Positions 1 through 34,330 of a stretch of 64,000 nucleotides of DNA are shown here, piece after piece. The stretch spans positions 26,455-90,454 of the forward strand of contig RQTK01000058.1 in the NCBI GenBank assembly GCA_003991915.1, read 5' to 3'. The translations under genes were made by a program, and so were the position numbers. Numbering within the stretch: the stretch's first letter is position 1; each line of letters starts with the position of its first letter. Source of the stretch: Elysia chlorotica (lineage: Eukaryota > Mollusca > Gastropoda > Plakobranchidae). The notes under the pieces were generated by a model. The model was not told the DNA's origin. It worked only from the letters and a program-made list of their open reading frames with translations, and ran no database searches.

Positions 1-729
1 AATCTTTTAACAATTAAAAACCAATGCAGTCTAATTTGTAAATCTGACCCTTCCTTCTTGAATAATTCAGACTTTGTATTGAGACAATATTAATATTAAG
101 CTATCTTACACAAAAATTAAACAATGTTTTTGCAATCCTCACTCAAGAAAACAACAAATATGCCTTAATAAAAAAAAATCCCAACACTCGCTTTGAACAA
201 AGATTATTTTCATACTGCACTGCATTATTTATTGCAGCATCTAAGCTTTCAATAATTGAATGTCATCTGAATAACAAATTCTCAGTTGGAGAGGAAATTA
301 ATAATTTCAGTTTTTAAACAAGTCATGGAATCCTGAAAACGTTTGATCCTAGTACAGTTGTTTCCCAGGAGATGCATGGAAAATTTGTAAGTTAATACAT
401 GTAGTTAGACGTCTTGTCTTCAGGATAGAGTAAAAACTTAAAACTTTACACAAGCATTGAAGGTAGTTAAAACAGGATAATGAACCTTTCTTACTTTAGA
501 TACTTATCATTATGTTAGCATGGGTGCATGTGAGTAGGGGTAGTGAATCCTGAAATTGCATTTTTCAAAACCCAACAATCTGGAAAATCTACACAGCCAT
601 TACCATTGAGATAAAAGCAACTTCCCGAGAAAAAATACACAAATTTCTTCTGAGAAGAGACTTAAAGACAAACATAACAAAATGAGGGGAAAAGAGAGGT
701 AGGCCAGGACAGAGAGAAGGGTGGAGGGG

Positions 730-1137
730 CAGTGCCGGATTTAACTCTTTAAGGTCGCACCAACGGAGCTAGAGTTGATTGTAGTTCATGCGCAGTCGCA
801 ATCAACGAAGCATCAGTGTTGTAGGTTTGGTGATAGCAACGGACAATCCGTTGCTTTAGTCCTCATAACTTTAAACAAATCCAATTTATCCTTTATAGAA
901 CACATCCACGTTTTATGGAAATGTAAATACATGTATTCACTTCCGTTTTTCACCGTACCTTTCTTCTCTTAAGTTCTTTCACCGTACCTTTCTTCTCTTA
1001 AGGCTTCTTTAGATCTACAGATCAAGATATTTACTTACCACTACCAGACAAGATTGTTTACATTTGAGAAAGTCCTAACCACACTTGTTTGCACCGATGC
1101 AGGGCCCAGGGCCTCTTGCAACCTAAATCTGGCACTG
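730..1137. mobile_element. hAT-like MITE (408 bp) with 8-bp target-site duplication
   Basis: Terminal inverted repeats CAGTGCCGGATTTA (730-743) and TAAATCTGGCACTG (1124-1137) differ at one position. They are flanked by TGGAGGGG (722-729) and TGGATGGG (1138-1145), an 8-bp duplication with one mismatch, as expected for hAT. No transposase is encoded. It contains a short internal duplication of CACCGTACCTTTCTTCTCTT near 951 and 980. Confidence 0.75.
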
Positions 1138-1199
1138 TGGATGGGGATAGTGTGTTTTAAGAGAGAGAAAGGGCATGGGAGAGTAGGCCTGGAGGTAAA

Positions 1200-1263
1200 A
1201 TAGAAAGAGAGAGAGAGAGAGAGATATTAGCAAGGAACTTTAACTGCAGAACAAGAGAAATAT

Positions 1264-1317
<54 letters not shown>
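1200..1317. repeat. GA microsatellites
   Basis: (GA)n at about 1207-1223 and a longer tract at 1269-1317. The open frame across the latter on the minus strand is only the SLSLSL translation of the repeat. Confidence 0.95.
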
Positions 1318-1320
<3 letters not shown>

Positions 1321-1436
1321 ACAAGAAATGGAAATTTTAATGCTTTTAAATACCGAAATCTAACAAATTGTTTAAAAAAAAACACACAAAAAAACGTCAG
1401 ACTTTTTTTAGAACAGTTTAAAAGCATACAATTTGT

Positions 1437-1442
1437 TTTATT
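1437..1442 (-). promoter_or_regulatory. Candidate MEPCE poly(A) signal
   Basis: AATAAA on the minus strand (TTTATT on plus) about 1.06 kb past the MEPCE stop. The intervening 1443-2503 has no recognisable gene and is probably MEPCE 3'UTR. Confidence 0.3.
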
Positions 1443-2503
1443 TTAGATATTCTTTTCTTTGAAGGAATGCGTGCTGAACTAACAAAATATTGTTCAGTTA
1501 AAAAAAATATGACAGAAACTGGTTATAAACTTAACCAGAGAGGCCCCCTTTCACTTCAGCGATCGGGAGACCCAAGGATCCCTCATTGCCAATTGGAGAT
1601 TGCAATAAAATTATAGCTTTAATCTTTTTGAAAAACTATAACCCACAACGAGTTGAGTACTTTTGTTCAGCCCAATTTTTAATATTTTTTGTTCACTACA
1701 ATAGTACACAGAAGTTACTAAATATAGTAAAATAATGTCAGAAAGCTCACAGTGATTCTGCTCCACCAGCAAGACTATTTTGTCCCAAGACATGAAGGCT
1801 TACTTGAGCACCAGCTGAAATCCCCTCGCTAGCTCACTTGTGCACAAGTATGGCCTACAGTGAAAACTGGGCGTAACCAGCCTGGGACAACTGAACAACA
1901 CCTGGGATTAAACAGTCTACAAACAGTTTTTCCCAGACTTAAACTTCTAAACTGAAAAAAAAAGAGCCAAATTCACCAACATCAACTTGAAACTGCCAAT
2001 TTCGATTACCATCAAAATTCATAATTGAGATTTCTCAAAATAATACTGTAGTCAGTTAAGTTTCAAAGAGAGAGGTGTCATATGAAACTGAAGTGAATAG
2101 GCGAGAAAAACAATACACATACCAGTGGCTCTATTATGGACCATAGAATTGTCTCAGCTCTGCCTAGTTATTGAAACAACTGTGCCTCAACAAGGGTGGA
2201 GGTTCACAATGTAGGATCTAGCACGACTGTATTAGAGAGTGTGGAGTGAAGTGAAGGTTGCAGAGTTACTTGTTATTACAAATGTCTGGGACCAAGCATT
2301 TTGATCTTTTCTTTTCTTCAGTGAACAACATACATCATGTACTTCAGTTTTTTCTTTCACCAATTCAACGATTTAATACCAAATCGTGTTTGTGCTACGT
2401 GTGTGTGTGTCATGAGACAATCATGAAATTCCACAATCTAAAGAGTTTTCTGTAAGTTTGCTTGTCATTCAAACATTTTATAATTAATAGATGTCTTTCC
2501 AAC

Positions 2504-3573
2504 CTAAGAGGGATTGTCCACACCTGCATCACCAATGTGTAAGCCATCCTCTGCTGCAGGAACATTTCCGTTCCCGTCAATGTTATTGTCTAAAACGTCT
2601 ATGCCAGGAATATTTACCTCTGGACCATTGTTAATCAAATTATTCTCCACTGCAGGAATGCCCAGATCAAGACCACCCGCAATCCCATTCTCCACTGCAT
2701 TGTGGAGTTCAATATGATTATTATTATTATTGTTGACAACAGCAGCCTCTGGAAAAAAGATGTCATTCACAGGTTCTTCATCAACAGCATTCCCCAACAC
2801 TGCCTCATCACCTTCCCCTTCATCTGAATCCTCAAAATCTGGATGAGCGCCCCCATTCATAAAAGGTGGCGGCTCCACCGCATTTATAGGAACAAAGATT
2901 TCTGGATTGTCATAGTCTTCAAAATGTCCATTCACATGATTTTCCCCGACATCACCATTGGCCAGGTGTGGTGCAGGGCTGTAGCTGGACGCAGAGCCCG
3001 CCGTGCTGCCAGACGCGGGGGTCGAGGAGGTCGAGCCCGAGCCAGACACACTGCTGCTCCAAGAGCACGTGGAGCCAGAGCTCTCAGACAGCACACTCCG
3101 CTCTGATCGGCTCCCACCGCTGGAACGTACACTGCTCCCCCCGCCAGCCTCATGTAACCCGCTTTGTTCCGCCCCCTGATCCATAGGATCGTTGCTGAGC
3201 TGTGGGACTCTTGCGCTAGGAAAACCGTACTCCATGTCTCTAGAATCTCCCGAGTGGTCGAAAAAATTAATACCACCGTGACCACTAGACCCAAACGAGT
3301 TTGAAAAGCTATGGCTTGGATTCACTCTTTGAGTTGGAGCAAACCGTGGGGATTCCGATGAGGCGTACGAGGGATAATTGACATGATCATACAGATAGCT
3401 CGCATAGGGACCCCTCCTCATTCCAGTAAACTGAGGGTGGAAGCATTGGGTCTTGTCTACACTCCCACATTCTGGACAAAAATTGCTGCAGTCCTTTTCA
3501 TCCATACTAGAAGAGGGAGAAGATTGTTGTCTCAAATCCTGCTTGGTGAAGAGCAGAAGGGGACGTCTGAATC
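2504..3573 (-). CDS. MEPCE: MEPCE terminal exon: end of Bin3 domain plus about 345-residue low-complexity C-terminal extension
   Basis: The exon opens with [11 protein letters not shown], the last strand of the Bin3 fold, and stays open to a TAG at 2506-2504. The extension begins with a Cys-rich patch, CSNFCPECG followed by one more Cys. A Tyr/Pro/Ser stretch comes next, then a dense Ser/Gly/Thr tract around 3000-3130, then an acidic Asn-rich tail with a run of six Asn (AAT codons, 2718-2735). The Ser/Gly tract has markedly higher GC than its surroundings. Vertebrate MEPCE lacks this part. No domain is recognised; the Cys patch could bind zinc, but that is only a guess. Confidence 0.85.
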
Positions 3574-6500
3574 CTGATTGACAACAGAAAAAACAAAAAC
3601 AAAACTAAGTTTTAAAACCAGGTATACTAATTTTTACTGTCTCCAGGCAACAGAAATAGAAGGAGAGAGAAAAGAGAGATTGTAGATAAAAATGAAAACA
3701 GAATATAAACAGTCTTGAATTGGACGATCAAGAAGTAAAAAGCAAATTTAAGCGAAACTTGGACTTAGGTTAAATTTTACTTTTTCTTCAGCTCAGTCTA
3801 AGTGGTACTGGCGGCTTTTTATCTCGCCACTGGTGCTTTATCACAAGAAACTCGAACCAAGGCCCCTTGAATCTTTAAAAACATTGCTACCATTTTAACT
3901 ATTCAAACCTGTAGACTAAAGCGAACCTATGAGCTATTGCAGACTAAAATGCCACTTGATGCCAATTTTATTGCTAAGAACTCAGAATTTCCTTATCCTC
4001 AAATTCAAGCAACAAAAAAATGTCAAACTTCCGTCTATATTGATCACAGTACCTAGACTGAATGACCAGACCTGCCACTTTTCAAAAAGCTAAACCTGTA
4101 TATTTCATTTGTTTAATCCGTATAAGTGGCAGGTCTGAATGACTCACGGGGAGATAAAAAAGAGGTAACATCAGTAAACACAATATATTAAAAAAACAAT
4201 TTCAAAGACCTATTTGGAGACAATTATTAGCTGTCCCAGAAGTTTTCACAGAATGTAAAGAAATATAAATGAACAAATTAAAAAAAAAAAAAAAAAAAAC
4301 AACCAAACCCCTCAACATAAGACTCCAATGACCATAGAACTGTTTAAATTAATCGATAGCCTGATCCCTCAACCAAAATCAAATCTCTGCAAACTATTCT
4401 TTCTCTCTATCATCAGGTTCAAACTTCTCTCACTCTCTTGGTTTTAGTTAGTTCTCTTGGATCATTTTCCTCCTTGAATGTCACTCAGGTGAAATGTATA
4501 CTGTATATTCTACATTATAAGCATCAAAATACCTTTCGCCTTTGTTACAGGCACTCCAATGAGCTCACACTTGACAAATCCAATGGAGAGTAGGTAGTGC
4601 TTGAAGCCCTCTGGTTTAAGTTTGATCGACTGGTAGTTTGAAAAAAGCTCAGGCTGGATGGAAGAAAAAGCAAAAATTTGCTTCAGTGTAACTGTCAACA
4701 GATTCAAAGTTTTATGGAAAAGTGACAATCAATTAGAAGATAAAAAAAAAAAAATCAGGATATTTGACATAATTTGTACGTACAAAATAGAATATACACC
4801 TATTGGTATTACTGATTTTCTACCTTTATTTGGTTTATAATCAATTTATTTGAGTATCTATCATGCTACATTTTAAAACCTAGCGGGAGACATGTTCATG
4901 TTTTAAAAATATAGATTTTTGTATTCAATGCTGAAAACCTGTAAACCCGAGACCCAGTCCGAACAGCAATAATACACTTGAACAGAGACATCTGTTAATA
5001 AATATTTCCAACACAAGACATTAACAAATCGTACTTTAACAATTTTTATTAGCTGTAAACAAACCGTGAGTTTTGCTCTTTTTCTGTAGGTGGACCATGG
5101 TTGAGGTTCTAGTACTAATTTTCCACCCGGGCGAAGTTGACGGAAGATCTTTCGGAAAAACAGCTTCAGTCCATTATCACCATTATTCAAGTGAATCCAT
5201 TTTGTGATAGACAAAGCCAGTATTGTGTCATACTCCTCTTTCTGCAGGTTCAGAACTTCCTCACTGCCCGGCACACAGTTTCCCTGCAAACAAAAGTTTA
5301 TCACAGAATAGCATGAATATAAGGCTAACATATTGGTCTATCTCAAAATCAGAAGCTTTTTAAAAAAAATCATGTAAGAAATTTTTGAAAATTGTCTGTT
5401 TTTTGTTGTATGTAGAAAATTTAAAATTCAAATTTCAAAAATTTGGCATGCACTAATGATGCAGCCCATTTTTTTTCCATAAACAGAGAAATGGGAATAA
5501 TTAGTGGTCCAGTCTTATTTTGATAAATCTGTGAGATAGACCACCCGGTATGTTCACAAACACGCTACACGCAGTAGAGTAAATTTTACTGGAGAAGGAA
5601 AAACCTTTTATCCTAAACTACTGACTTGTTTGAAAGAGTGAGTCTTGTCTACATTACCTTCCATGAATGATTAAACCACAAGTATATAGGAGAAAACGTA
5701 GCAGCTAAAAGCTAATAAAATTGATAGAGAAGTAGAAAGTTTTGGTAAGACCGACTTGTTTAAAAGTAGTGGTGAACTGGAGAAGGAAAAACCTTAGTTT
5801 TATCCTAAACTACTGACTTGTTTGAAAGAGTGAGTCTTGTCTACATTACCTTCCATGAATGATTAAACCACAAGTATATGATGGACATACTTTTATCGAA
5901 AAACACAAGTTTTTTTTTTGTTTTTTTTTTTTAAGTGCTAATGTTAGAGCAAAAGAACCAATGAATGAAATTAAATAGCACTGTAATCAGTTGAGAGAGA
6001 CAGAGAGAGAGAGGAAGAGAGAGAAAGAGAAAAAAAGGAGGATGGGGTGGTCAAAGAGATTCAAAACATTTAAATTAGCTACAGGTGAATCAATGTAATT
6101 CTGTCCATTTCTTCAACTGATGTTTATAATGATACCATGATACAGTGTTTGTGTTTTATTGGCCCTGGCCATAAAAATGAAATAAATATGTTACCTGGAT
6201 TTACCAACGAATGCCGAATGACCCAGACGTAATTGTAACAAGTTATCAGGTAGGACCTTTCTTCTTTTTCAAAAACTTGATCTCGCCTCATTTTAAAGTA
6301 ATTGGTGTTTCTCTTAACACTGTTCATTATATAGGTGTCACCGTGACCCAACAAAGGCTGGCAAATGTTCGTTGCAGTCTTATAAATAGTATTCTTTACA
6401 AGGTGTTTATTTCTGAACATTAACAAATATCTAAAGCAACTTATTTTTATATATTTTGATCACTAATGTTGATAACATGACTAAATAATGCTTTGTTTCG

Positions 6501-8124
6501 AGCATATGCAGATACAAACATGATGAGCCCTTGCAAACAGATGCGAACTTCACTTAAATTGCTTAATTTTAATAAACTAGGCAGAAGCAATAAAATTGAA
6601 GTTATCAATAGACAAATGAACATGGTGTCACTGTTAAAAGTTAGGGTGGATTTTAGGGAACACACACATATTTTTACTTTTTAATCAAGTAGAAACTGAA
6701 AACATTTCATGTATTTAGGAAATTGAAGCCCATACCTGCAGAAACAGAACGTTGTTGGGGAACTGGTCTGAGGAGCCCATGAGTGGGTGTGCCTCCAGGG
6801 GGCCTCTTGTCATTTCCAGGGCTCTTGGATACTTTGCAGAATCTTTCCGTCGCTGGCTAAGGATATGCCGAATGTTTTGTCGCGCTGCCTGAATCAGCTT
6901 ACCATCGATGTCCATGCCTAGTATTTTATGGGGCTGAAACTGATCTGCCAGAGCCAAAGTAAGGTGACCGGCATTACAGCCAACGTCAAGCACATCTTTT
7001 CCTTTAAACCACTTGGGATCTAAGTAAGGCAAACGAGGATCCTGAGCACCACCTACATTTCTATAACCATAGTACCTGTTGTAGTTGCCCTGGGTAAATT
7101 TGGGTTTTTCTGGATACTTAAACTGTGGGGCAGGGGCAGGCCTACCCTTGCCACTAGATCCACTCAACTGTCTTTTGAAGCGGCGCTCAGGACTCATGCT
7201 GATGGATCTCGACCTTGATCTTCCAGCAATGGGTGCCTGGGCTTTCTTGGGCGTAGTTTGCTCTGGCTTTGATTTTGGTGAGACAAACTCTGTTGCTGTG
7301 GTATGCGTTTCATTCCTTGCTGCGGTTTCATCAGTTTTCACTTCCAGGCTGGTACTTGTACTAGGGGTAGGCTTGGGATCAGACTCGGATGCTGTCACAG
7401 CCGATGTGACTGCCGCCTGCTGTAAGTCTTCTGGTTTTTTCTTCTTTGACCTGTGTCGCTTTTTTATTGTTGTATTTAGTAGACGGTCTATTTCTTCTTG
7501 ATCGTGTTCCCCATCAAGGTTGAGAGGGTCCTTAATGTTTGGAGGAACTTTTACATACACAACCTTTCTAAAGTCTGGTGTAGGAAGTGGAGAGCTCTCT
7601 GGTGTCTTCAAATTCAAAAGCCTCCCCTCCTCACTGTCTGCCAAGCCATTCAGATTTAAAGGGTCTTGGGCGTCGCCTCCCATGAGTTCCCACTTTGGCA
7701 TGTGATCACCTTTTCTAACATCAAACGAAGCCAATCTCTTTCGCTTATATGGAGAATCTTTCTCATGGGACCTCCCAGCTACCATGCCGACAGAAAGACG
7801 GCGCTTTCTAAATTTTGGTGGGGTGGGCATTCCTTCAATTTTCAAATTTTTCTCAAGTAGTGCATGTTGTCTGGAAAGTTCTCGAAGCTCCTTTGGAGGA
7901 AGGCGTTGCTTTGGGTGTAAAGTTTTGCCCTGGTTACCTCTAAATCTACGAATGAATGGTTTCCGCTGAGGACCTGCTCTTCCAGCCACAGCAGAGTCCG
8001 ACTCTGATCCACCGTCCCCTTGTTCTTGTGTAGCTGGCTCTTTTTCGAGTGTTGGAGCCTTTAATTTTTGTGGCGAGCTTTCTTCTTGATCCTCAGGCTT
8101 TTGTTCTGGTGCAGAGGAAGCCAT
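2504..8124 (-). CDS. MEPCE: 7SK snRNA methylphosphate capping enzyme (MEPCE/Bin3 family), complete coding region, 4 exons
   Basis: In characterised animals MEPCE uses SAM to methylate the gamma-phosphate of 7SK snRNA and stays in the nuclear 7SK snRNP with LARP7, which restrains P-TEFb. Coding exons read leftward: 8124-6736, 5283-5065, 4653-4533, 3573-2504. All junctions are GT-AG and the phases join to 932 codons plus stop. The ATG at 8124 is chosen because an in-frame TGA lies at 8133-8131, just inside a likely 5'UTR exon whose acceptor is at 8151-8149. The N-terminus is basic and disordered, with DPLNLN-type motifs as in vertebrate MEPCE. The methyltransferase core has motif [11 protein letters not shown] (about residues 378-387), then [10 protein letters not shown] (486-495), LEPQPW (521-526) and GFRRPLLLF (577-585). 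Human MEPCE is about 689 aa and ends soon after this last motif; here about 345 further residues follow. Family assignment is secure; exon 4 as one uninterrupted exon is very likely. Confidence 0.93.
4067..4137. mobile_element. 71-bp MITE-like element in MEPCE intron 3
   Basis: Perfect 14-bp inverted ends CAGACCTGCCACTT (4067-4080) and AAGTGGCAGGTCTG (4124-4137), flanked by identical AATGAC (4061-4066 and 4138-4143). The CAG...CTG ends are hAT-like, but a 6-bp duplication is shorter than the usual 8. Confidence 0.6.
4533..5283 (-). CDS. MEPCE: MEPCE coding exons 2 and 3: Bin3 catalytic motifs
   Basis: Exon 2 (5283-5065, 73 codons, phase 0 at both ends) carries [18 protein letters not shown], the LRPGG turn and LEPQPWSTY, the Bin3-specific region that contacts the RNA 5' end. 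Exon 3 (4653-4533, 40 codons plus one base) carries IKLKPEGF and the GFVKCELIG strand. The 411-bp intron between them (5064-4654) holds only AT-rich sequence. Intron 3 (4532-3574) contains the 71-bp MITE-like element at 4067-4137. Confidence 0.92.
5334..5543. repeat. 12-bp inverted repeat pair in MEPCE intron 1
   Basis: TGGTCTATCTCA (5334-5345) and its complement TGAGATAGACCA (5532-5543) bound a 210-bp AT-rich segment starting 50 bp beyond exon 2. It may be a small DNA-transposon relic; no clear target duplication is seen. Confidence 0.4.
5591..5880. repeat. Direct duplication of about 95 bp in MEPCE intron 1
   Basis: The stretch starting GGAGAAGGAAAAACCTT and ending ACCACAAGTATAT occurs at about 5591-5684 and again at 5775-5879. 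The second copy has a small insertion (AGTT) after ACCTT. They are nearly identical otherwise, so the duplication is recent. Confidence 0.8.
6736..8124 (-). CDS. MEPCE: MEPCE coding exon 1: disordered N-terminus and SAM-binding half of the methyltransferase
   Basis: This exon encodes 463 residues and ends exactly on a codon at FLQ, followed by GTATG. Residues 1-330 are rich in K, R, S, P and E, with many Pro-directed Ser/Thr sites. Two DPLNL motifs match a conserved block of vertebrate MEPCE. The ordered part starts near the NRYYGYRN motif, followed by [13 protein letters not shown] (SAM motif I) and GMDID (acidic motif II, ribose-binding position). FPNNVLFLQ corresponds to human FPNNVVFVT at the exon end. 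Confidence 0.93.
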
Positions 8125-8148
8125 CACTGATCACTGCAGTAGGCCTAT

Positions 8149-10158
8149 CTGTTTTTAAAGCAAAGAAACCAGGTTGATAAAGATTTCAACATTTCAAAAC
8201 AATTTAAAATTTAAAAAAAAACATGTCTATTGAGGATTGTTATGATTGATACAAAAAACTACATAGTATAGACTAGAGAAGTCTGAAGATGCAACAATAA
8301 TGATTTTTTTGCCAGACAAGTGACTTTTACTTAGTTACTTGTCCATATATAAAAACAAAACCCTGCAAAAACTGAAGTACACAGTTCTTTTTTTTTTCTG
8401 CAGGCCTACTGGGTCAATATATATAAATATGAAAAAGAAAACCCTCTGATGCACATAATATCGTTCCTCTAAAAAATCTTGTATACATATTATAAATATT
8501 AAAATAAAAATTACCATAGCTCTCTCATACTTTTGTCACCAACATTGACATGTTTTTATTAAAAAGACCTAAGAAGTATTTCCTTTTGAATTTGTGTTAA
8601 AAAGATTATGTACACAAGTTCACAAATTAGAAGCTTTTGGGGGCATTAGGCACGCCCATTTGGGGCAATAAGCACCTAGCCATAATAATAAATTTATTGA
8701 TGATAATAATAATAATCGGGGCCAATTTCAGATTATAATAATAACAACAATAGTAATTAATTTATATAATAATATTTAATGCCACCTTCAAATTTAATCA
8801 CATCATATATATGATATATACGACTTCAACTGAGACAGCTGTCACAAGCAATTTCAACTCGTAGGAATGGCCTTTTGGCTATTTTGTCCAGTTACTAACT
8901 GACAAATAGTCACTTCCAGTTTTATATCTAGTGTCTAGATCTAGGTCTAGCAATATATGTAGCAAAATTTGGACAGAACCACTTTTAGTAAATAATACAA
9001 ATTTGCGGATAAAGGATATCTCTAAATATAGGCCTACAATCAGTCCAACTTAAAATACGGACGTCATTAAAGTACAATCTCTAGATTTAGAAACTATACC
9101 ATCTAGACTTTTAACTAGATCTACTGTAGATCCAAAACAGAGTTGTTGTTTTTTCGGAAGGGGGGGGGGGGGGAATAAGAGTGCAAACAAAAAACGTCCA
9201 GTGTCCAATTTTAACAATAATCACCAACAGCACCACTGACTGACTGCGAGTTTTTAGGTACGATATTTTGGTAGTTCTATCTAGATCTAGATCTAGCCTA
9301 CATTAGTTATAATCTACGCAATACCGGCAAATAGCTCTAAATCTAGAATCAAGGCCTGTATCAGTATCTTGATAGATCTAATAGTACGGAACGGAGCTAA
9401 TGTTTCAAATTCTGAAATAATTTCACATTTGAACTTTATTATTGTTGTTGGGAATGAACGAACGTACCATGAACGACAGCAGAATGTTGTGGAAGAATAC
9501 GGATGTGCACAGATCGGGACGCCACCTCGTGGCTGAAAATGTCGAGTTCTTTCTCGATGTCTCTGAAGTTCAAAGCAATGTGTCCGAAAAATCCAATCAA
9601 AACAAGATGAAAATAATGAGGAAATACTATCCCTTGAAGGGTTCAGGCCATTTCTGGTGAATCAGTACTCTGTGATGATCAATGCAAACAGACAAAGACA
9701 CAATGAAAGAAGTCATGGCGTAGTAAACCGTGTGAAGCACGCCTCCCGTCACTGTCCGCCTTGATTTGCTCCGGGCGTGAGCTTGTCTCAAACTCTTGTG
9801 GCCTACGGTTATGCTGAAGCAGAGTGGCTCTCCAACTTTAGCCTAGTCTAGATGCTTGGAGCTAAGCTTAGGCCTAATTGCACTGCGCATGTTTCGATGA
9901 GCCTCGATCTATTTCCTTCCTGTGAAAACCAAAAGTAAAACCAATGAAAGAAGACCAAAGTGTCGTCTGCTAGCGTTCGTGACAACGACTGAGCGATTGA
10001 TCAAGAACGAGAACCATCTCGGATCTACATCTAAATTCTACTAAATAATTTGTTATAGTCCTTTTACTTTATTTCCATCTGTAACCTCTAATAGATTAAT
10101 AGATAATCTTTGACACTCAGGATTAGACAAGCCTAGAGTGTTTCTGAGAAAAAATCCA
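8149..10158. promoter_or_regulatory. Probable bidirectional promoter region between MEPCE and ZCWPW1
   Basis: About 2 kb separates the two divergent start codons. It must contain at least one non-coding 5' exon of MEPCE, because an acceptor sits 24 bp upstream of its ATG (8151-8149). A locally GC-richer stretch lies at about 9700-9850. TAGATCTA-type motifs cluster at 8930-8960, 9100-9130 and 9281-9297. There is a poly(G) run at 9161-9173. I cannot place the transcription start sites. A 72-codon open frame at 9442-9660 resembles nothing I recognise and may overlap a 5' exon. Confidence 0.5.
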
Positions 10159-32745
<22,587 letters not shown>

Positions 32746-33699
32746 GCCGAACTTCAGTTAAATACGACTTTAACAAAACTTTAGGATTTCCTTAATGATG
32801 AGTTATTTTAAAATACATAAGAAACTACTTTTAAAAATCTAGTTTCAATAATAGTTGGATTTTTAAATGAAATTCATTAACTTTGTACTTTTTATACCTT
32901 CATAATGTTAAAATTTGCTTTATGTGACAAATTGCTGTCATTATTGTTTTAAAGTACAAAAGATGATCTTCCTCTGTTTTGATTCATCTGCGGCATCACT
33001 GCTCTGTGATAAAGTATTTATATTGTATGCATTGTGTTTCTACCACTTTGCTTTCTGTATGAATATTCAACCAATGGAATATTAATTCCGATACATAATG
33101 TTTTTAGTCAATGTATTTCTCATCTTTGCTTATCGTGTCAATGTGAACAAGAAATGTTTTGTATTTCATGTGAAACACGCCATTTTATGTTTATTAATTT
33201 GGCCTTTTTTATAATAATGATATTGAACAAAAAAATATGTTAATATGAAATGGTTTGATGGTTATGTGGAATAGTCAATTTATTCTGGTAATAGTCATTA
33301 TATTTTTGTTTTAATTCTCTTGGTTTTAGCTGAACCATGCTTGCTCAACACTAGTCACATTGATTATTTTTAAAGAATCAAAAATACTATGAATTTCTTT
33401 TAACATTCGTAAAAGATTTAATTGTTTCCATAAGTTTATTTCCTGCAGTGCTTCTGTTCTCTCAAATTTATTTATATTTTTTTAATTAAGTAAATTTATT
33501 TTTAAAATTTAAAATGAAAAAATTTGTTTAAATATTATTTTTTTTAAAAGATTACATCATTTCCTTCAGTTCGTTTTATGCAATGTTTCTTTTCTTTATA
33601 ATGTATTTAAATTTACTGAAATAGTTTACTTTTTTGCTTTTTTGCGTCAATTTATTTTTTATTCAATGCTGTAATTTTATTACAGTACACCTCAGACTT

Positions 33700-33705
33700 A
33701 ATAAA
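33700..33705 (+). promoter_or_regulatory. Candidate ZCWPW1 poly(A) signal
   Basis: AATAAA about 0.95 kb after the ZCWPW1 stop, in very AT-rich sequence. Other variants nearby could serve instead. Confidence 0.3.
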
Positions 33706-33859
33706 CTAACAAGTTCATTTTCTATAGTATGTTGGATACAAGGTCCACTTAGCCAATAATCCAGTACTTATTGCACAACGATGGTAGATGGTGTCTGTTT
33801 TGTTAAAGGTTTGTTAGCCTCTTATTGTGAACAAGCTCCCATTCTTGGATGTGTTTGTC

Positions 33860-34080
33860 TTTTTGAGAGTTAAAGCTTTTTGTTCTGGATACTTTCACAG
33901 TTCCATTGGTTTATCTTAAGTTTGTTCATATCTTGACCAGTAATTTTGGGCGGATCCTTCGGGGCAGAGGGCCTGACCATTTCTTCTGCCTGGTTTACCA
34001 CAGATAAAGCACGACATTGATTTATGTGATTTAATAGCATCAGTTGGAGTGATATGTCATATGTTAACATATGTTTGCAA
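33860..34080 (-). mobile_element. LINE ORF2 N-terminus relic (endonuclease start)
   Basis: Minus-strand frame holds KITGQDMNKLKINQWNCESIQ, resembling the QWNCxSI motif that begins the apurinic-type endonuclease of CR1/Jockey LINEs. The frame closes soon after at NKKL. Confidence 0.6.
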
Positions 34081-34259
34081 CCTAATATTTAAGCCTAATT
34101 GATCTAATCGCACCATTCGATCGATAGTCTCCAGTTTCAGCATACTTTTTAATCGAGGGAGTTTCTCTAGCCTTTTGCTTTACTTAGCTAACCTACAATT
34201 ATAAGGCAGTAGGAGGTCAGGTTTAGTCCCCATATCTGGGGTGTTTGCCTTCACAGCCG

Positions 34260-34330
34260 TTGTTAGTGAAAAAAAACATCCTGAGGATTCCCCCCCCCCC
34301 CCGGGTGAAATAGCAATACTGACCACGTGG
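34260..34330. other. Poly(C) run in ZCWPW1-MYORG intergenic DNA
   Basis: Fourteen consecutive C at 34290-34303. Apart from this and the entries listed separately, 34081-35385 shows only AT-rich sequence with no recognisable gene. Confidence 0.7.

Noticed and set aside
2843-3294. Overlapping plus- and minus-strand frames across the MEPCE last exon
   Set aside because: They lie opposite or out of frame with the supported MEPCE exon and have no family match.
3801-3842. Imperfect inverted repeat TACTGGCGGC and GCCACTGGTG in MEPCE intron 3
   Set aside because: Too short and mismatched to support a mobile element.
9442-9660. 72-codon frame between MEPCE and ZCWPW1 as a small gene
   Set aside because: No homology I recognise, and the region is more likely promoter or 5' non-coding exon.
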